From positions 1 through 57,422 of the forward strand of contig MCFL01000154.1 of the NCBI GenBank assembly GCA_002102555.1: DNA of 57,422 nucleotides, in the 5' to 3' direction. How positions within the stretch are numbered: position 1 is the stretch's first letter; each line of letters begins with the position of its first letter. Origin of the DNA: Catenaria anguillulae PL171 (lineage: Eukaryota; Blastocladiomycota; Blastocladiomycetes; Blastocladiales; Catenariaceae). A model generated the notes under the pieces. It had not been told where the DNA came from, searched no databases, and was given only the letters and a program-made list of their open reading frames with translations. A program made the position numbers and the translations under genes. Positions 1 to 9,836 of this stretch are shown piece after piece.

Positions 1-855
1 TGCGGCTGGTCTTGGTCCACATCGGCAAGCCCGCCGCCATGCCCGCCAAACAGCGTTTCGTCTTCGGGAATGTCGTCCGTGTCGGTGGATGTGCCCGGGT
101 TGCCGATTTCGGCCGCGTCGTCAGTTTGTGCTTCTTCGAATTGCCTGTTGGTGATGGGGAGCCATTTCATGAGTTTGTAGGCGTGGAGGCTTCGCGTGAG
201 AGGAGTGGAAATAGTCAAAACGCACTCGTTCTTGTCAAAGACTGGTTTCTTGAATGCAAACCCGCTCCCTTTCAATGCGCGATCGGCCATGCCTGTGAGT
301 GCAGCAAGCACAGATTCGCCATACCCTTGGCGCAGCTTGCTTGGATTCCAGTCTGCTTCTGTCGACGGCGGCGGAATGCCCGCGGTTTTGAGCACGGCAG
401 CTGGCGTGGGAAGAATGGACACAAGTATGTCCATGAGTCAAATGCGCGGTGGCAAGGAGAACAAATCAAGGGTTGACGAACCTGCATTGTTGGCCGTGAC
501 ATTAGGGTCGTCCAGTTCACTGGGCGCCTGGAACGAGATGCCATCTAAAGTGGATGCCAGCGACACGAGCCAAGCAAGGAGCGTGTAAAAGTAGTTGAGC
601 TGAAAGGTTGGATTGGTCGCGTGTGGCTGCACAAAAAGGTCCGGGTCCATGGGTTTCATTTTCCTGGATGGACAGGAATCACGGCCAATGGTAAGCGGCG
701 TTGTCATACTGAAATGGCACACGGAGGACAGGGCAGAATGTACTTGGCGGCGCAAAATCGGGTAGAGTAGTTGAGCAATCGCAGCCGATCAAGAGAGCGT
801 CCATGGCGCTAGCGGCCAGGACAGACGAGGATGCGTTGAGGTTGTTGGTACTCAT
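1..855 (-). CDS. IFT57: IFT57, intraflagellar transport IFT-B subunit (5' part; 3' end off the left edge)
   Basis: IFT57 (Hippi/CHE-13) is a peripheral subunit of the IFT-B train that carries cargo along the flagellum. Family signatures are read after splicing: DRLRLLNYSTRFCAAK near the N-terminus, then FYTLLAWLVSLAS, a DDPNVTAN motif, NPSKLRQGYGESVL and ALKGSGFAFKKPV, followed by an acidic stretch. Exons: about 744-855, 482-663, 226-400 and 1-144 (continuing off the window). Introns are 664-743, 401-481 and 145-225 (80-81 bp) with GT..AG ends and in-phase joins. The C-terminal coiled coil lies outside. Oddity: the start MDALL and the next motif DRLRLLNY are contiguous but one base out of frame near 787-793. 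This is a sequencing indel or a real lesion; one base more would join them. The start is ATG 855 or 804. The gene implies a flagellated life stage. Confidence 0.88.
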
Positions 856-1116
856 TTTAGGCGGCAGCAAAGTTGACAGTGAATATTGCTTCGAGTTATT
901 CTCAAGAATTCATTTGCCTCTGAAGCCATTCAACGAGCGAATCATTTTGTCTTTCGACACCATCACGCTGTGGAGGAAAACGGGTGACGTGGGAACTGGA
1001 CCTCTTCCACTTCCAACAGTTTAATATCATTATTCCAACTCCAAGTACGGTATTGACGGGATAATCGTACACTAAGTAGTAATCTTCGAGCTGGCTCAGT
1101 TTGTCAGCACAATCTC

Positions 1117-3816
1117 TCACCCACTTTCCTCCTTGTGCTCAATCAACTTTCCGCCTCCACTGCCGCTTCCAATCCACCCATTCAACACAGCCCACTTGCC
1201 TGTAAACAACCCCGTCTCTGGTGTCGGCGACACAGAAAACACAACGTGCTTGCCCATCCGTGGGTTATCAATGTCGTTGGGAATCGTGGCCTGTTTGACA
1301 CGTGCGCCCGTGAGATGCAGTAAATTGAGTGCGTACACGGCGAGAATGCTGCGCCAAATGGACTGTTGCTTATGTGCAGCAGAGTCCATTACATGTGATG
1401 GCTGTAGTGAAGATGGCGATTTCAGAGCGGACGCCGGATGTACGTCTGAGTGTGTGTTGAATCGGAATGCGAATGACAAGAGCAAGACACATGCTCGTCT
1501 TGGTGGTCTTGGTGAAGCAAGTCGGCGAGGCTATGCTTTGACAGTTCAAATTTGCCGGGTGTCGGCTCATCGATGCCGACATACGCGCTATCTGGCGGAC
1601 GCTCGCTTTCCTGTTCCCGCTGCTTCTGCATTGTTGAGTCCTTAGTGCCAGAGATACCGCCGTCGTCCATGTCGTCTCCTCGTCCCTGGATCCGCTGCTC
1701 GCAATGGCACGTAGCACATGGACAAACGTCACGCCGGCCTTGTCGTCCAGGAACCCGAGGAACGAGTCAAAGTCCGAGTCGGACATGCCGAGCGTGTGAC
1801 GATGCTTGTACACTCTACTCGCAATTCTGGTCAGGATGGCGTGCAGCTGGGGTTGCGCTTTCGGCACCGGAGTGTTTTGGACCACTGAAAATGTCATGCC
1901 AAGTGGGAGCGGTGACGCGGATGGTTCGGGAGGATGCGACGAAGAGGTAGCAACCATGAGCTCATCTTGCAGCGAACGCTGGCGCCGGATTTCCGGTGGC
2001 TGAGGTTGAGTTGTCAAGTGAACTGGGGCAGGCTGAGTGCTGGAGACTGTGTTTGGGATCGAATCCGAGCTGATTGTGGCGGTGCGTGTCTCGGACGCTT
2101 GGATCATTGCAGTAGGCCTGCTAGGCCGCTGGTTTCAAGCCTTCCCACAGACACACCAGCGGCCTTTGGATTGTGCACAGATTCAAGTGTGTCGCTCGGA
2201 GTAGAGTAAACATCTCCAGATGCGCCACTCGGCGGCTCGACAAGCTGTTCACTTGCGATGGAAAATGTGCTGATTGTGTGCGTGGATGAGAACTGCTCCT
2301 GCTGGCCAAGCTCGCGTTTCGAGACAGAATCCGTGTTGTCGACTAAATGGGCGTGATACACGGGCGAGCTTGTGGGTTGCAATGTCATGGTGCTGTCGTT
2401 GAGCGCTGTCACAGACGCTTTGAGCTTTCCATTACCCGCTGCCGCTTGAAGCGGACTCGAGGGCGACTCTGAACGGCTGTTTCCCGCAGCTGGTGACGCC
2501 CGCCTCATCTGCTCGCCAACGCATGGCTCAACCCCAAATCAATCTCGTCCAAGATTGACTCACGATGCTCCAGCTCGGCCGTCAACCGGTCACAGATCCC
2601 ATGCAACTCCTCAGCCTGCTGCTGCCAGTACACGACCTGCTGCTTTGCCTCTGCTTCCTCGTGCTCCAAGTCGCTCACGCGGGACTCAGCAAGTGCAGCC
2701 GCTCGCTCAGACCGCTCGCGATCTGCTTGATGCGGTCCAGGTCGGATTCCAGGTCGCGCACACGGGCCAGGTGCGCATCCCGCTCATCTTGCGCTTTGGA
2801 GAGTGTAGTCAGATTGCTTGCGAGCTCGCGTTTGGCCACGGCCAGATCTTGGGTAGCTTGGCGTTTGCCCGTGGTGAGTTCCGAGATTTGTTGTTCGAGG
2901 TCGGCAATAAGACGCTGATTGGCCGTGTCTGTCGAGGCAAGATGGCGCAGTTGCTCCTCGAGCTGCGCAATCCGAGCATCACGGTCGGCGAGTTGCTGCA
3001 TCAGCGAGTCATGAAGCGCGTCTTGCGTCGGGTCCATGTGCGTTGAGGATGTGGACGACGAGAGGTAGCTACGGGAATGGTTGAGAGTCGAGGATGGTAA
3101 GACGAGCGACGCGTTTTCGTGAGCGCGAGTTGTGTGAGAGTGAAGAGTGGTAATGGTGGGAATGCCCGTGTGAGTTGTCAAGCACATGTGTATGTGCCAA
3201 ATGGCTGTGGCTGCCACTGCTGCCGGGCAAGGGCGATTGGAGGCGACCATGCTCGGAGTTCGTCGAATGGAGGATGGAGTGCCACTCGAGGCTACTGTTC
3301 CAGCATGAATGGACGTGTTGGACATTTGACGACTGGATGATCGAGACAAACTCGGAGATAGCGGGCGTCGGTTTTGCGAAACGTGCATGGAGCCACTGGA
3401 CGTTCCGCTCACGAGCAACGTTGACGAGATTACGTTCTCGCTCGCATGATGATTGGAGCCCGGTTGACCGTCAGGCGTCGTAATGGTTGGTGTGAGGTGA
3501 CTTGTGATGACGTTGCAGTTCCATTAGGTCCACTGCTTGCGGCCGTCGCACCGCCAGCGAGCGCGCTCACGGTTGATGCGAGCGAGGAAAGAGCGACGTC
3601 AATGGCAGAAAGTGTCGTTCGCGGCCGACTTTGATGTTGATGACGCGTCGTTTGGGTCAATTTGTTGTGCAACGCCAGGTTCCGGCGGAGCTCGGTGACA
3701 TCGTCCTCATCATCATCGCTCCGACAGCAAATGGAATGCACCGGTGGTGGAGTCAGGTTGCTCGGGGAATGCGGCCGAAGAATTGGGGTTGTTACCGGTC
3801 TTGGCCACGTTTCCAC
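1117..3816 (-). CDS. Coiled-coil protein with Ser/Thr-rich N-terminus, unknown function (multi-exon)
   Basis: Family not recognised. The N-terminal part (3816-3430) is Ser/Thr/Pro-rich with an acidic DDDEDDVTELRRNLALHNK segment. The middle (about 3030-2560) is a strong coiled coil with heptads such as RIAQLEEQLRHLAS and LARVRDLESDLDRIKQ. Low-complexity blocks (2508-2104 and 2107-1700) follow, then a C-terminal exon ending at 1117 with a hydrophobic stretch (IWRSILAVYALNLLHL). One intron is clear: 1402-1490, donor GTGTCT, acceptor CTACAG, in-phase join DEH/PSHVMDSAAH. Other exon limits are not resolved. The coiled coil changes frame near 2700-2720 without an intron between, which suggests a one-base indel. 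The gene lies head-to-tail with IFT57, about 260 bp upstream of it, which says little about its job. A cytoskeletal or trafficking scaffold is possible but only a guess. Confidence 0.55.
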
Positions 3817-4799
3817 CAGTGGAGAGGTGTGAGCCTGGCAGGTGGTGGGCCGACCCTGAGGCGGCCAAGTGAGACGATGGAGTCCGCTGCATCGCAGGTT
3901 TACAGTTTCATTATTAGCTGCTGAGTTTCCTAAGAGAGTAGCGTGAAGATTTGAGCTCTGTGATTGCCCCCGAAAGAGATGGCATTGGCGGGCTCTTTGA
4001 CTGCATGTGATCTCTTCAAGGATTGAGTTCGCAATTGAATTCTCGTCACAACCAGATGAAGTGCTTGTAAGTACTAAATGATGATTTCAGTCTGCATGGT
4101 TCTACATTGTCGCCAACTGGTTTAGGCTGGCTGCTTCGACGCTCTCTTTTTTTACTTAGCGAGTTCTCGAAGCTGATGGCACTATGTGCTACAAAATGTT
4201 CCTCAAGACCTCAAAGCCGACTGACTGGTCGACTCGACGGCAGCTTACGGCTGCAATGACCCTCGATTGAGTTTAGATCAACAAGGCGGACATAATGGAC
4301 GATGGAGGATTCATTCAGGGTACTAAATTCATTCAATGAATGCCAAAATTGCAAACACAAAGCTCCCCTGTACAAAAACGAAGGATGGTCACGCAAATGA
4401 AAGGAATCACCCGTAGAAAAATCAGAGGAAAGGGGAAAACAACGGAGTACGCTAACAGCAGGTGGGGTATTCGCTGAGCAAGATCGGGAGAAACGGTGCG
4501 ACTATGCATGTACTATTGAACTGATATCTGAGAAATGGACGTGCGTTCGTTTACATGTCTTGGGTCGGTACGAAGCGTCAAAGCGAAGAGAGCGACGACG
4601 ACGGATAGCAGCGAATGACGAATGACGGGCGAAAAATGTTGATGAAAAAGACAATCGACGAAACGAGGCGCAACGTTGAAAATACACAAATATGACGACG
4701 ACGGATGCGACACGAATACGAATACGACGACGAGCAACGACGACGGGCAACGAAGAACGATTCGGCTTGGCTTGGTAACCCCTTATCATCGATCATTGG
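3817..4799. other. Intergenic, no gene seen; holds 3' flank of SR copy A
   Basis: No ORF here reads like protein. The part nearest the SR gene (about 4560-4799) is rich in CGA/CGT trinucleotides and keeps patchy similarity to the 3' flank of SR copy B (about 23650-23830), including the shared string GGTTACCAAGCCAAGCC. The duplicated unit therefore reached past the stop codon and has since diverged there. Confidence 0.6.
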
Positions 4800-5547
4800 T
4801 CAGTTGTCAGCTTGGGCACGGTCACGGTCATCATCACCACCACGCACGGGCGACTCGCCAGCAGGGGCACGTTCGCGGGGCTCGGGCGACGGCGTCCGGT
4901 TGCTGTTGCCACCGCGCGGCGGCAGATCGTTGCCATTGCCGGGCGAGCGCAAGTCACGCGCACCACGGTCACGAGAGTCGGCACGACGGGGCGGCAAGTC
5001 GCTCGGGTACGGATCACGACGAGCAGCAGGCGACCTGGATCGGCCACGCGGTGGCGACAAGGGGCGGCGCGGAGGCGAGCGGGAGCGGCCACGGGGAGGC
5101 AAGTCACGGTACTCGCCAGGCGGGGGACCACGGGGAGGGTAGCCACCACGGTCGCCACCACGGTCGCCACCACGGTCGCCACCACCGCCACTGGAGCCAG
5201 AGTAGTGGTCGTCACGGCGGCCAGGGGTGCGGGCCCATTGGAGCGAAATGGTCTGGCCGTCGACTCGGGCACCGTGCAGCTCGTTGTAAGCGTCTTGAGC
5301 GTCACGGGAGTCGACAAACTCGACAAAGGCAAAGGGGCGGCCGTTGCCACGGGGCGCCGGGATGTCGCAGCGGACCAGGCGGCCAAAGCTGTGTTTTGAG
5401 GAAGCGGTCAGACTGATTGTGAGCGACGAGGAGGAGGAACGGACAGGGACATGTTATCAGTACCTACCGCTCGAATTCGTAGGCGAGGTCGCGGGCACGG
5501 GTGCGCGGGTTGATGCCGGCAACAAAGAGGGTCGTGCGGCGAGACAT
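4800..5547 (-). CDS. SR-type RNA-binding protein (RRM + RGG/RS tail), copy A
   Basis: A 222-residue nuclear RNA-binding protein of the SR splicing-factor type. The RRM (residues about 4-80) has RNP2 as TLFVAGI and RNP1 as [16 protein letters not shown] glycine hinge and an Arg/Ser/Pro tail with repeated RSRSPPRR and PPRGRSRSP follow. SR proteins bind exonic enhancers through the RRM and recruit spliceosome partners through the phosphorylated RS tail. Exon 1 is 5468-5547 and exon 2 is 4800-5388; intron 5389-5467 starts GTAGGT and ends ACACAG, inside the RRM. It is a near-perfect inverted copy of the gene at 22909-23649: the first ~190 nt of exon 2 are identical, and the intron differs only at its 3' end. 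This copy has one extra GGDR unit and ends [11 protein letters not shown]. Both copies look intact. Confidence 0.9.
5142..5187. repeat. 12-nt tandem repeat encoding GGDR units in SR copy A
   Basis: A 12-nt unit (GCCACCACGGTC on the + strand) repeats in frame and encodes Gly-Gly-Asp-Arg on the minus strand. Copy A has three GGDR units where copy B has two, so the repeat changed length after the duplication, probably by slippage. Confidence 0.85.
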
Positions 5548-5929
5548 GATGGCTGAGCTGATTGACTGTGTGTGAATGATGGAATGGAATATATGAATGT
5601 TGCCAACGTCAATCAACGTCAACGTGAAGAGGAATAGAGAGCGACGTTTGGCGGACAGAAAGAACTGTTGTGATACATTGTGGAAGCCAATGGAAGCTTT
5701 GAAACCTGTTGACTTTCACGTGTTGGATTCTCTCGGCCCTCCGATCGACCGTGTGTGCGTGCCTGTGCCTGCTGAGTCTCTTGCGCTTGTCTCTCGCTCG
5801 CTCTGCAGAATGCATGAACGGCAATAAACGACGGACAGGCATAGGATGGGAGCTAAAGCTTAACATACTGTGGGTAACGGGAAACCAGCGAGTACACATC
5901 CACATCATGAATCAATCAAAATGCTTAAT

Positions 5930-6105
5930 CAACCGCGGCCAAACCTCCGAGCTCCTCACACCCGCCTCCGTCTCGGGTTCTGTAGTATCGTCACTGGGTG
6001 CTTCCCATTCCAGGACAGCAGTCTTGAGCTCGTCCATGTCCACACTGCACCGCCGGTCACCTGCCTTGACCCGAGCAGCCCACCAAGTAATGACGTGTCA
6101 CGAAT
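5930..6105 (-). pseudogene. Detached 3' tail of a VLEWW (degenerate ankyrin) gene
   Basis: Read on the minus strand, this encodes the last ~55 residues of VLEWW gene 2 almost unchanged: VKAGDRRCSVDMDELKTAV, LEWEAPSDD, then TEPETEAGVRSSEVWPRL and a stop. Nothing upstream continues the frame beyond about 6105. It sits between SR copy A and the intact VLEWW gene 1. It is therefore a stranded 3' end, left when the rest of this copy was moved or lost; most of the missing body resembles the pseudogene at 8853-9639. Confidence 0.8.
5999..6096. repeat. Direct repeat, left copy (flanks VLEWW gene 1)
   Basis: About 98 bp beginning TGCTTCCCATTCCAG is found again, same orientation and roughly 90% alike, at 8913-9012. 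It encodes the MDELKTAVLEWEA part of a VLEWW gene on the minus strand. The two copies bracket a 2.8-kb segment with VLEWW gene 1. Confidence 0.8.
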
Positions 6106-6374
6106 TACTGCCAGTATGCTCCCATTCCAGTCCAGCACCAGAATCAGGTGCTCAACGGAATGGGAAATCTGCTCGGTTCGTGAACCAGGACATGGAATAG
6201 AACAAACATGAATTCAGCTAAGGCGACACATTCTGTATCAAAGCAAACACGCATTACCTCCAAGAGCCACCAGAAAACAATTTAGATACGCGAGACATTC
6301 ATACACTAAACCAAGTCCGTATAATGAAGAGAAATGAACTCACGCATTCCCGCTAGCATTTCGATCGTTACCCA

Positions 6375-8537
6375 TCAGACAGAGTCAAGAATCGGACGTG
6401 CGTCACAGAGCGCGTTGTAATCCGCAAATCGCTTGTCGCCGGCATCATGGCGCTCTTGCCACCATCGCTTGACTTGGTCGCAAGGATTTGTCCACACAAC
6501 CGTGGTGTGTGACGAGTCCAAATGAAACAGTGAGCCCAACGGACTGTGACTTAGCCATTCCAGCACATGTACATGGTCCTGAGAGATTGCGTGCAATGTG
6601 GCGGTTCGCACCCAAGTCTGCCTGTTGCTGGGGCCGTACTTGTGCCTCCGAAGGTCGTCTAGCAACTGCAAGTCACCATTCTGGGATGCGGATGCAATCC
6701 AGTCCACATCGTCCTTGGAAATGCCAGAGCCGTAATGGATCCACCAGTGAACAATTCGCGACGGTGTTGGAGAATTGGGCAACTTTTTCTGATTTCGAAC
6801 CGCCTGAGGATCGTTTTTGAGTGCCCAATCCAGCACGGATACTTGCCCACACATGGACGCCCAATGCAAGTATGTAATGGTGTCGGAATCATCCTCTTGG
6901 CTTGCATCGTCTGCCGATGCTGGGAATGGCATGCCATACGACTGAAGCAACGTTTGAAACCACGATAAAACATCGGGATGCCCAGACAGAGCAGCCGGAT
7001 GGATCGCTTCAAGGCTGCCTGTCCCAAAAAGCATGGGCATGAGAGCCGGTTTACTTCGCCACCATTCAAGGACGTTGACGAAGCCGCGGCCCGCAGCATG
7101 AAGCATTGCATCCTCATGGAAAAGATGGTGAAGGTTTGAGCGAGAGTAGAAGAGCTCCAAGATTTGAGTGTTTCCGTTGGATGCGTCACCAATTGTTGCA
7201 CTCCAGTTGTCCCATCGAGCACAAGCTTGGGTGTCATCGGCTGTGTCGGTTGTACCTGTATTAATGTGCGACAACCACCACCTCGCAAAGGTGACGTGTC
7301 CGTGCTTGAGCGGGAGCGTGGGAATGCACAAATAATCGATCGTGACTTGAATACCCAATCGCTCCCCATTACCATGCCACCACTCAAGAATGGCAGTGGG
7401 GTCGTGCGCAAGGAATGACTCGGATTCATCACCATAACGACGAGACCAGTCAAATGGCATGAGCACTTGATTCAAGTCAATCTGGAATCGTTGTTCCGTG
7501 GGTACCTTACCAGATTTCGGATCCAGTTGGACCAAGCCTTGCCCATTGAATGCCCACTCGAGCAAGTGCACGTGCCCGCCAACAGATGCGCCATACGCTG
7601 CGTCGTACAAATCAATTGCTTGCCCGCTGCGTTTGCTTTGCCACCATTTCACGAGCTCGATGGATCCGCTTGCAAAGATGGCACGAGTGAAGAGCGAGAG
7701 GGCAGCTGGGTCCTTGTCAAGCACGTTGGGTGGGAGCAGCTTGAGCACCGCGTCAATCAAGGTGGGATCATTCTTGGTCGTGGTCGTGGAAGTACCAGCG
7801 TCGGCCGCGGCAACGTGCCAAATCATCTTGCGAACTAACTGGGAAACGTGAAACTTGACGCCATACAGCACAACGCCGTGGGCAAGGAGATAATCCACAA
7901 TCTTTCGATGGCCATGCTTGCCCGCTGCCATGATGCCAGCCAAGACGAGGCTCAATGACATGGGCATGTAATCCTCGTCTGGAGTCAGCATCCCGTTCTC
8001 CTCGACCACGTCTTGATCCGAATTCCCTTTGATGGCTGGCGATGCTGGCAATTGCGCCAAGACAGACTGCTTTTCGCAAATCCACTCAAACAGCTGCGGG
8101 ACACGCAAGTTTGCTGAGTCCATCGCTTCCTCGAACCCATCCTTTAACTCGACATCCGAAAACCACAAGTGACCTTGCTCACGCTTGGCATACCACCACT
8201 CAAGCACATCGACATGGCATCCTGCAACTGCACTCAGCAACCCCTGGCGCGTGTAAGTTAGTGGACGTTTGTGACGTATATGCAATAATATCGCGAGCAA
8301 GTCGAGGTTGCCGTGCTTGCTGGCATAGTCGAGATTGATCCACCACAACTGAGTGAGAGCAGCGCGGGTGACATTGGTGGCAGAAACAGACTTGTCCACG
8401 GGCAAAACGGTCAAGAGAGCGTGGATCGGCCGAGCATCATAGGTCGCTGGGTTTGGGATGGTCGGTGTGGAGCGGATGGCCGTGACAAGCACGAGCTCGG
8501 CCAAGTTCCAGGATAGTGTGGATGAGCTCTCTGCCAT
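6375..8537 (-). CDS. VLEWW-repeat (degenerate ankyrin) protein 1
   Basis: An intact, intronless 720-residue protein. The N-terminus carries the family module: NLAELVLVTAIRS, PIHALLTVLP, then TRAALTQLWWINLDYAS. About fifteen 30-35-residue helical repeats follow, whose hallmark is H-x-V/L-x-VLEWW or LEWW (for example CHVDVLEWWYAKREQG). The spacing and G-H/N-V-x-VLEW pattern fit degenerate ankyrin repeats with a Trp-Trp pair at the second helix. A conserved insert, QLDPKSGKVP, lies near residue 325. No enzyme motif, signal peptide or membrane segment is visible, so a cytosolic binding scaffold is the reasonable inference. Its paralogs in the window are at 20451-22571 and 29896-31950, plus pseudogenes. 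It lies between two pieces of a broken VLEWW gene and is much more diverged from gene 2 than those pieces are. Confidence 0.85.
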   Translation of the reverse strand: MAESSSTLSWNLAELVLVTAIRSTPTIPNPATYDARPIHALLTVLPVDKSVSATNVTRAALTQLWWINLDYASKHGNLDLLAILLHIRHKRPLTYTRQGLLSAVAGCHVDVLEWWYAKREQGHLWFSDVELKDGFEEAMDSANLRVPQLFEWICEKQSVLAQLPASPAIKGNSDQDVVEENGMLTPDEDYMPMSLSLVLAGIMAAGKHGHRKIVDYLLAHGVVLYGVKFHVSQLVRKMIWHVAAADAGTSTTTTKNDPTLIDAVLKLLPPNVLDKDPAALSLFTRAIFASGSIELVKWWQSKRSGQAIDLYDAAYGASVGGHVHLLEWAFNGQGLVQLDPKSGKVPTEQRFQIDLNQVLMPFDWSRRYGDESESFLAHDPTAILEWWHGNGERLGIQVTIDYLCIPTLPLKHGHVTFARWWLSHINTGTTDTADDTQACARWDNWSATIGDASNGNTQILELFYSRSNLHHLFHEDAMLHAAGRGFVNVLEWWRSKPALMPMLFGTGSLEAIHPAALSGHPDVLSWFQTLLQSYGMPFPASADDASQEDDSDTITYLHWASMCGQVSVLDWALKNDPQAVRNQKKLPNSPTPSRIVHWWIHYGSGISKDDVDWIASASQNGDLQLLDDLRRHKYGPSNRQTWVRTATLHAISQDHVHVLEWLSHSPLGSLFHLDSSHTTVVWTNPCDQVKRWWQERHDAGDKRFADYNALCDARPILDSV

Positions 8538-8852
8538 CGTTTACGGTACTTTATTGAGTTGTGCTCATAGTGGCTCACAATGATTACTCACAATCACAGG
8601 TTTACATGGCGTAACCTGACTGAGGTACCTGACAACATGACGAGTGACAGTTAGCTATCGGATAGATCTAACACATGGCACTGGAATTTGACGCGACGGT
8701 CGGGCCGCAAGCCGGACACACAAACAAGCAAGCTCGACACCGTCTGCCAGCGAATGTATAAGTAACCAATTGTAAACATCAATTGAAAAATGAGAGATCG
8801 TTCACTTACACTGACATTCAAGACTGCATTGGTAGAACACCTTTGAAAAACT

Positions 8853-9639
8853 TCAACAACTTTGGCCAATGGCATCCATCAGCAGCACACTGTTCCCATC
8901 GTCTTCAATGGATGCTTCCCATTCCAGAACAGCAGTCTTGAGCTCGTCCATGTCCACCTTACACCGCCGGTCACCTGCCTTGACCCGACGAGCCCACCAA
9001 GCAATAATGTGCCAGTGAACATCAAGAATAGCATCTGACTTGAGTGCCATCATCACCTGGTCGACGCCAAACTCGAACGGCAAATCTGCACGGTTTGCCA
9101 ACCATTCGAGCACGTTGGCGTGCCCATACTTGCAAGCAAAGCGAGTGACAACATTGACAAACTCGCAACGATCGGTTGAACCGAAACCGTTCCTGAGCAA
9201 GTAGTCGAGCAGAATGGTGTTCCCGTGGTACGCCGCGTGGGCAATCCAATTCTTGTCAGTTTTGGCAAGTGACACGCCGTGCTTGATCCACCACCTTGTC
9301 ACTCTTGGGCTCATGTCGTCCGAAAACCGCGTCATCGCGCGAACCTGGCGAGAATCATTTTGCAGCCACCATTCCAGAGTTTCAAATTGACCGTCCGATG
9401 AAGCTCCGGACAAATACGGCTGCCATGTGCCCAAAACAGTGTTCCACTCTTGACCTTCTTCCTTGACTCTGTTCACGGAGGCATCGTTCAACAGAACAAC
9501 AAGGAGTGAGTGGATTGGAGAAGCGTCGGTGTCGGGGTTGGTGGCGTAGGGCCGGGCCGAGTGCACATAGCGTGACGAGAACGAGCTCGGCCATGTTTAA
9601 GGGTACCTGCGGTGAAACGGTGCTCGTATTGAGGCTCAT
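8853..9639 (-). pseudogene. Internally deleted VLEWW pseudogene, near-identical to gene 2
   Basis: The start (MSLNTSTVSPQVPLNMAELV) matches the N-terminus of VLEWW gene 2. The frame shifts within the next 20 codons, and PIHSLLVVLLNDASVN is read in another frame. It then jumps straight to VKEEGQEWNTVLGTWQPYL, which is residue ~490 of gene 2, so about 440 codons are missing. From there to MDELKTAVLEWEA it is almost identical to gene 2, then ends in unrelated residues (SIEDDGNSVLLMD) instead of the family tail. An ORF of 237 codons remains open (9566-8853), so a short product is possible. The start-proximal frameshift and large deletion argue for a pseudogene of recent origin. Confidence 0.8.
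8913..9012. repeat. Direct repeat, right copy (flanks VLEWW gene 1)
   Basis: Partner of 5999-6096, lying inside the pseudogene at 8853-9639. The pair suggests unequal recombination between VLEWW copies, or insertion of the gene-1 segment into the 3' end of a gene-2-like copy with local duplication. Confidence 0.8.
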
Positions 9640-9836
9640 GGTGATTGACTGACTGCATTAAGTTTCATTTCATGGTTGAATCTATCATCTGCGAGCATCA
9701 CTGGCCGGCAAACCATCGCCGACCCCCATGTTTGGGCTGACGCATCCGTCACGATGTCAAATTCTGCAGAGACTTGTGGCCAAGAAAATACAGAATATGT
9801 TTCTCAGGGGAATCACCAAAACAGAATTCCTTGTCT

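Larger units (their letters stand above)
4800..6105. repeat. Left arm of recent inverted segmental duplication
   Basis: This arm holds SR copy A, its upstream region and the last part of a VLEWW gene. It matches, in reverse orientation, about 22371-23649. Identity is very high across exon 2, most of the intron, the 5' flank (about 5595-5900 against 22580-22880) and the VLEWW tail. Differences are small indels, such as 12 nt missing in the tail. Such identity in non-coding bases means recent duplication or recent gene conversion. Similarity fades at about 6100, where the coding match to the other arm stops. Confidence 0.85.

Noticed and set aside
1135-1645. Long + strand open frames opposite the coiled-coil gene, and similar antisense frames opposite most genes
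   Set aside because: They mirror GC-biased third positions of the real genes and show no family motifs or splice logic.
4502-4796. Overlapping minus-strand ORFs downstream of SR copy A
   Set aside because: They arise from CGA/CGT-rich low-complexity sequence in the duplicated 3' flank.
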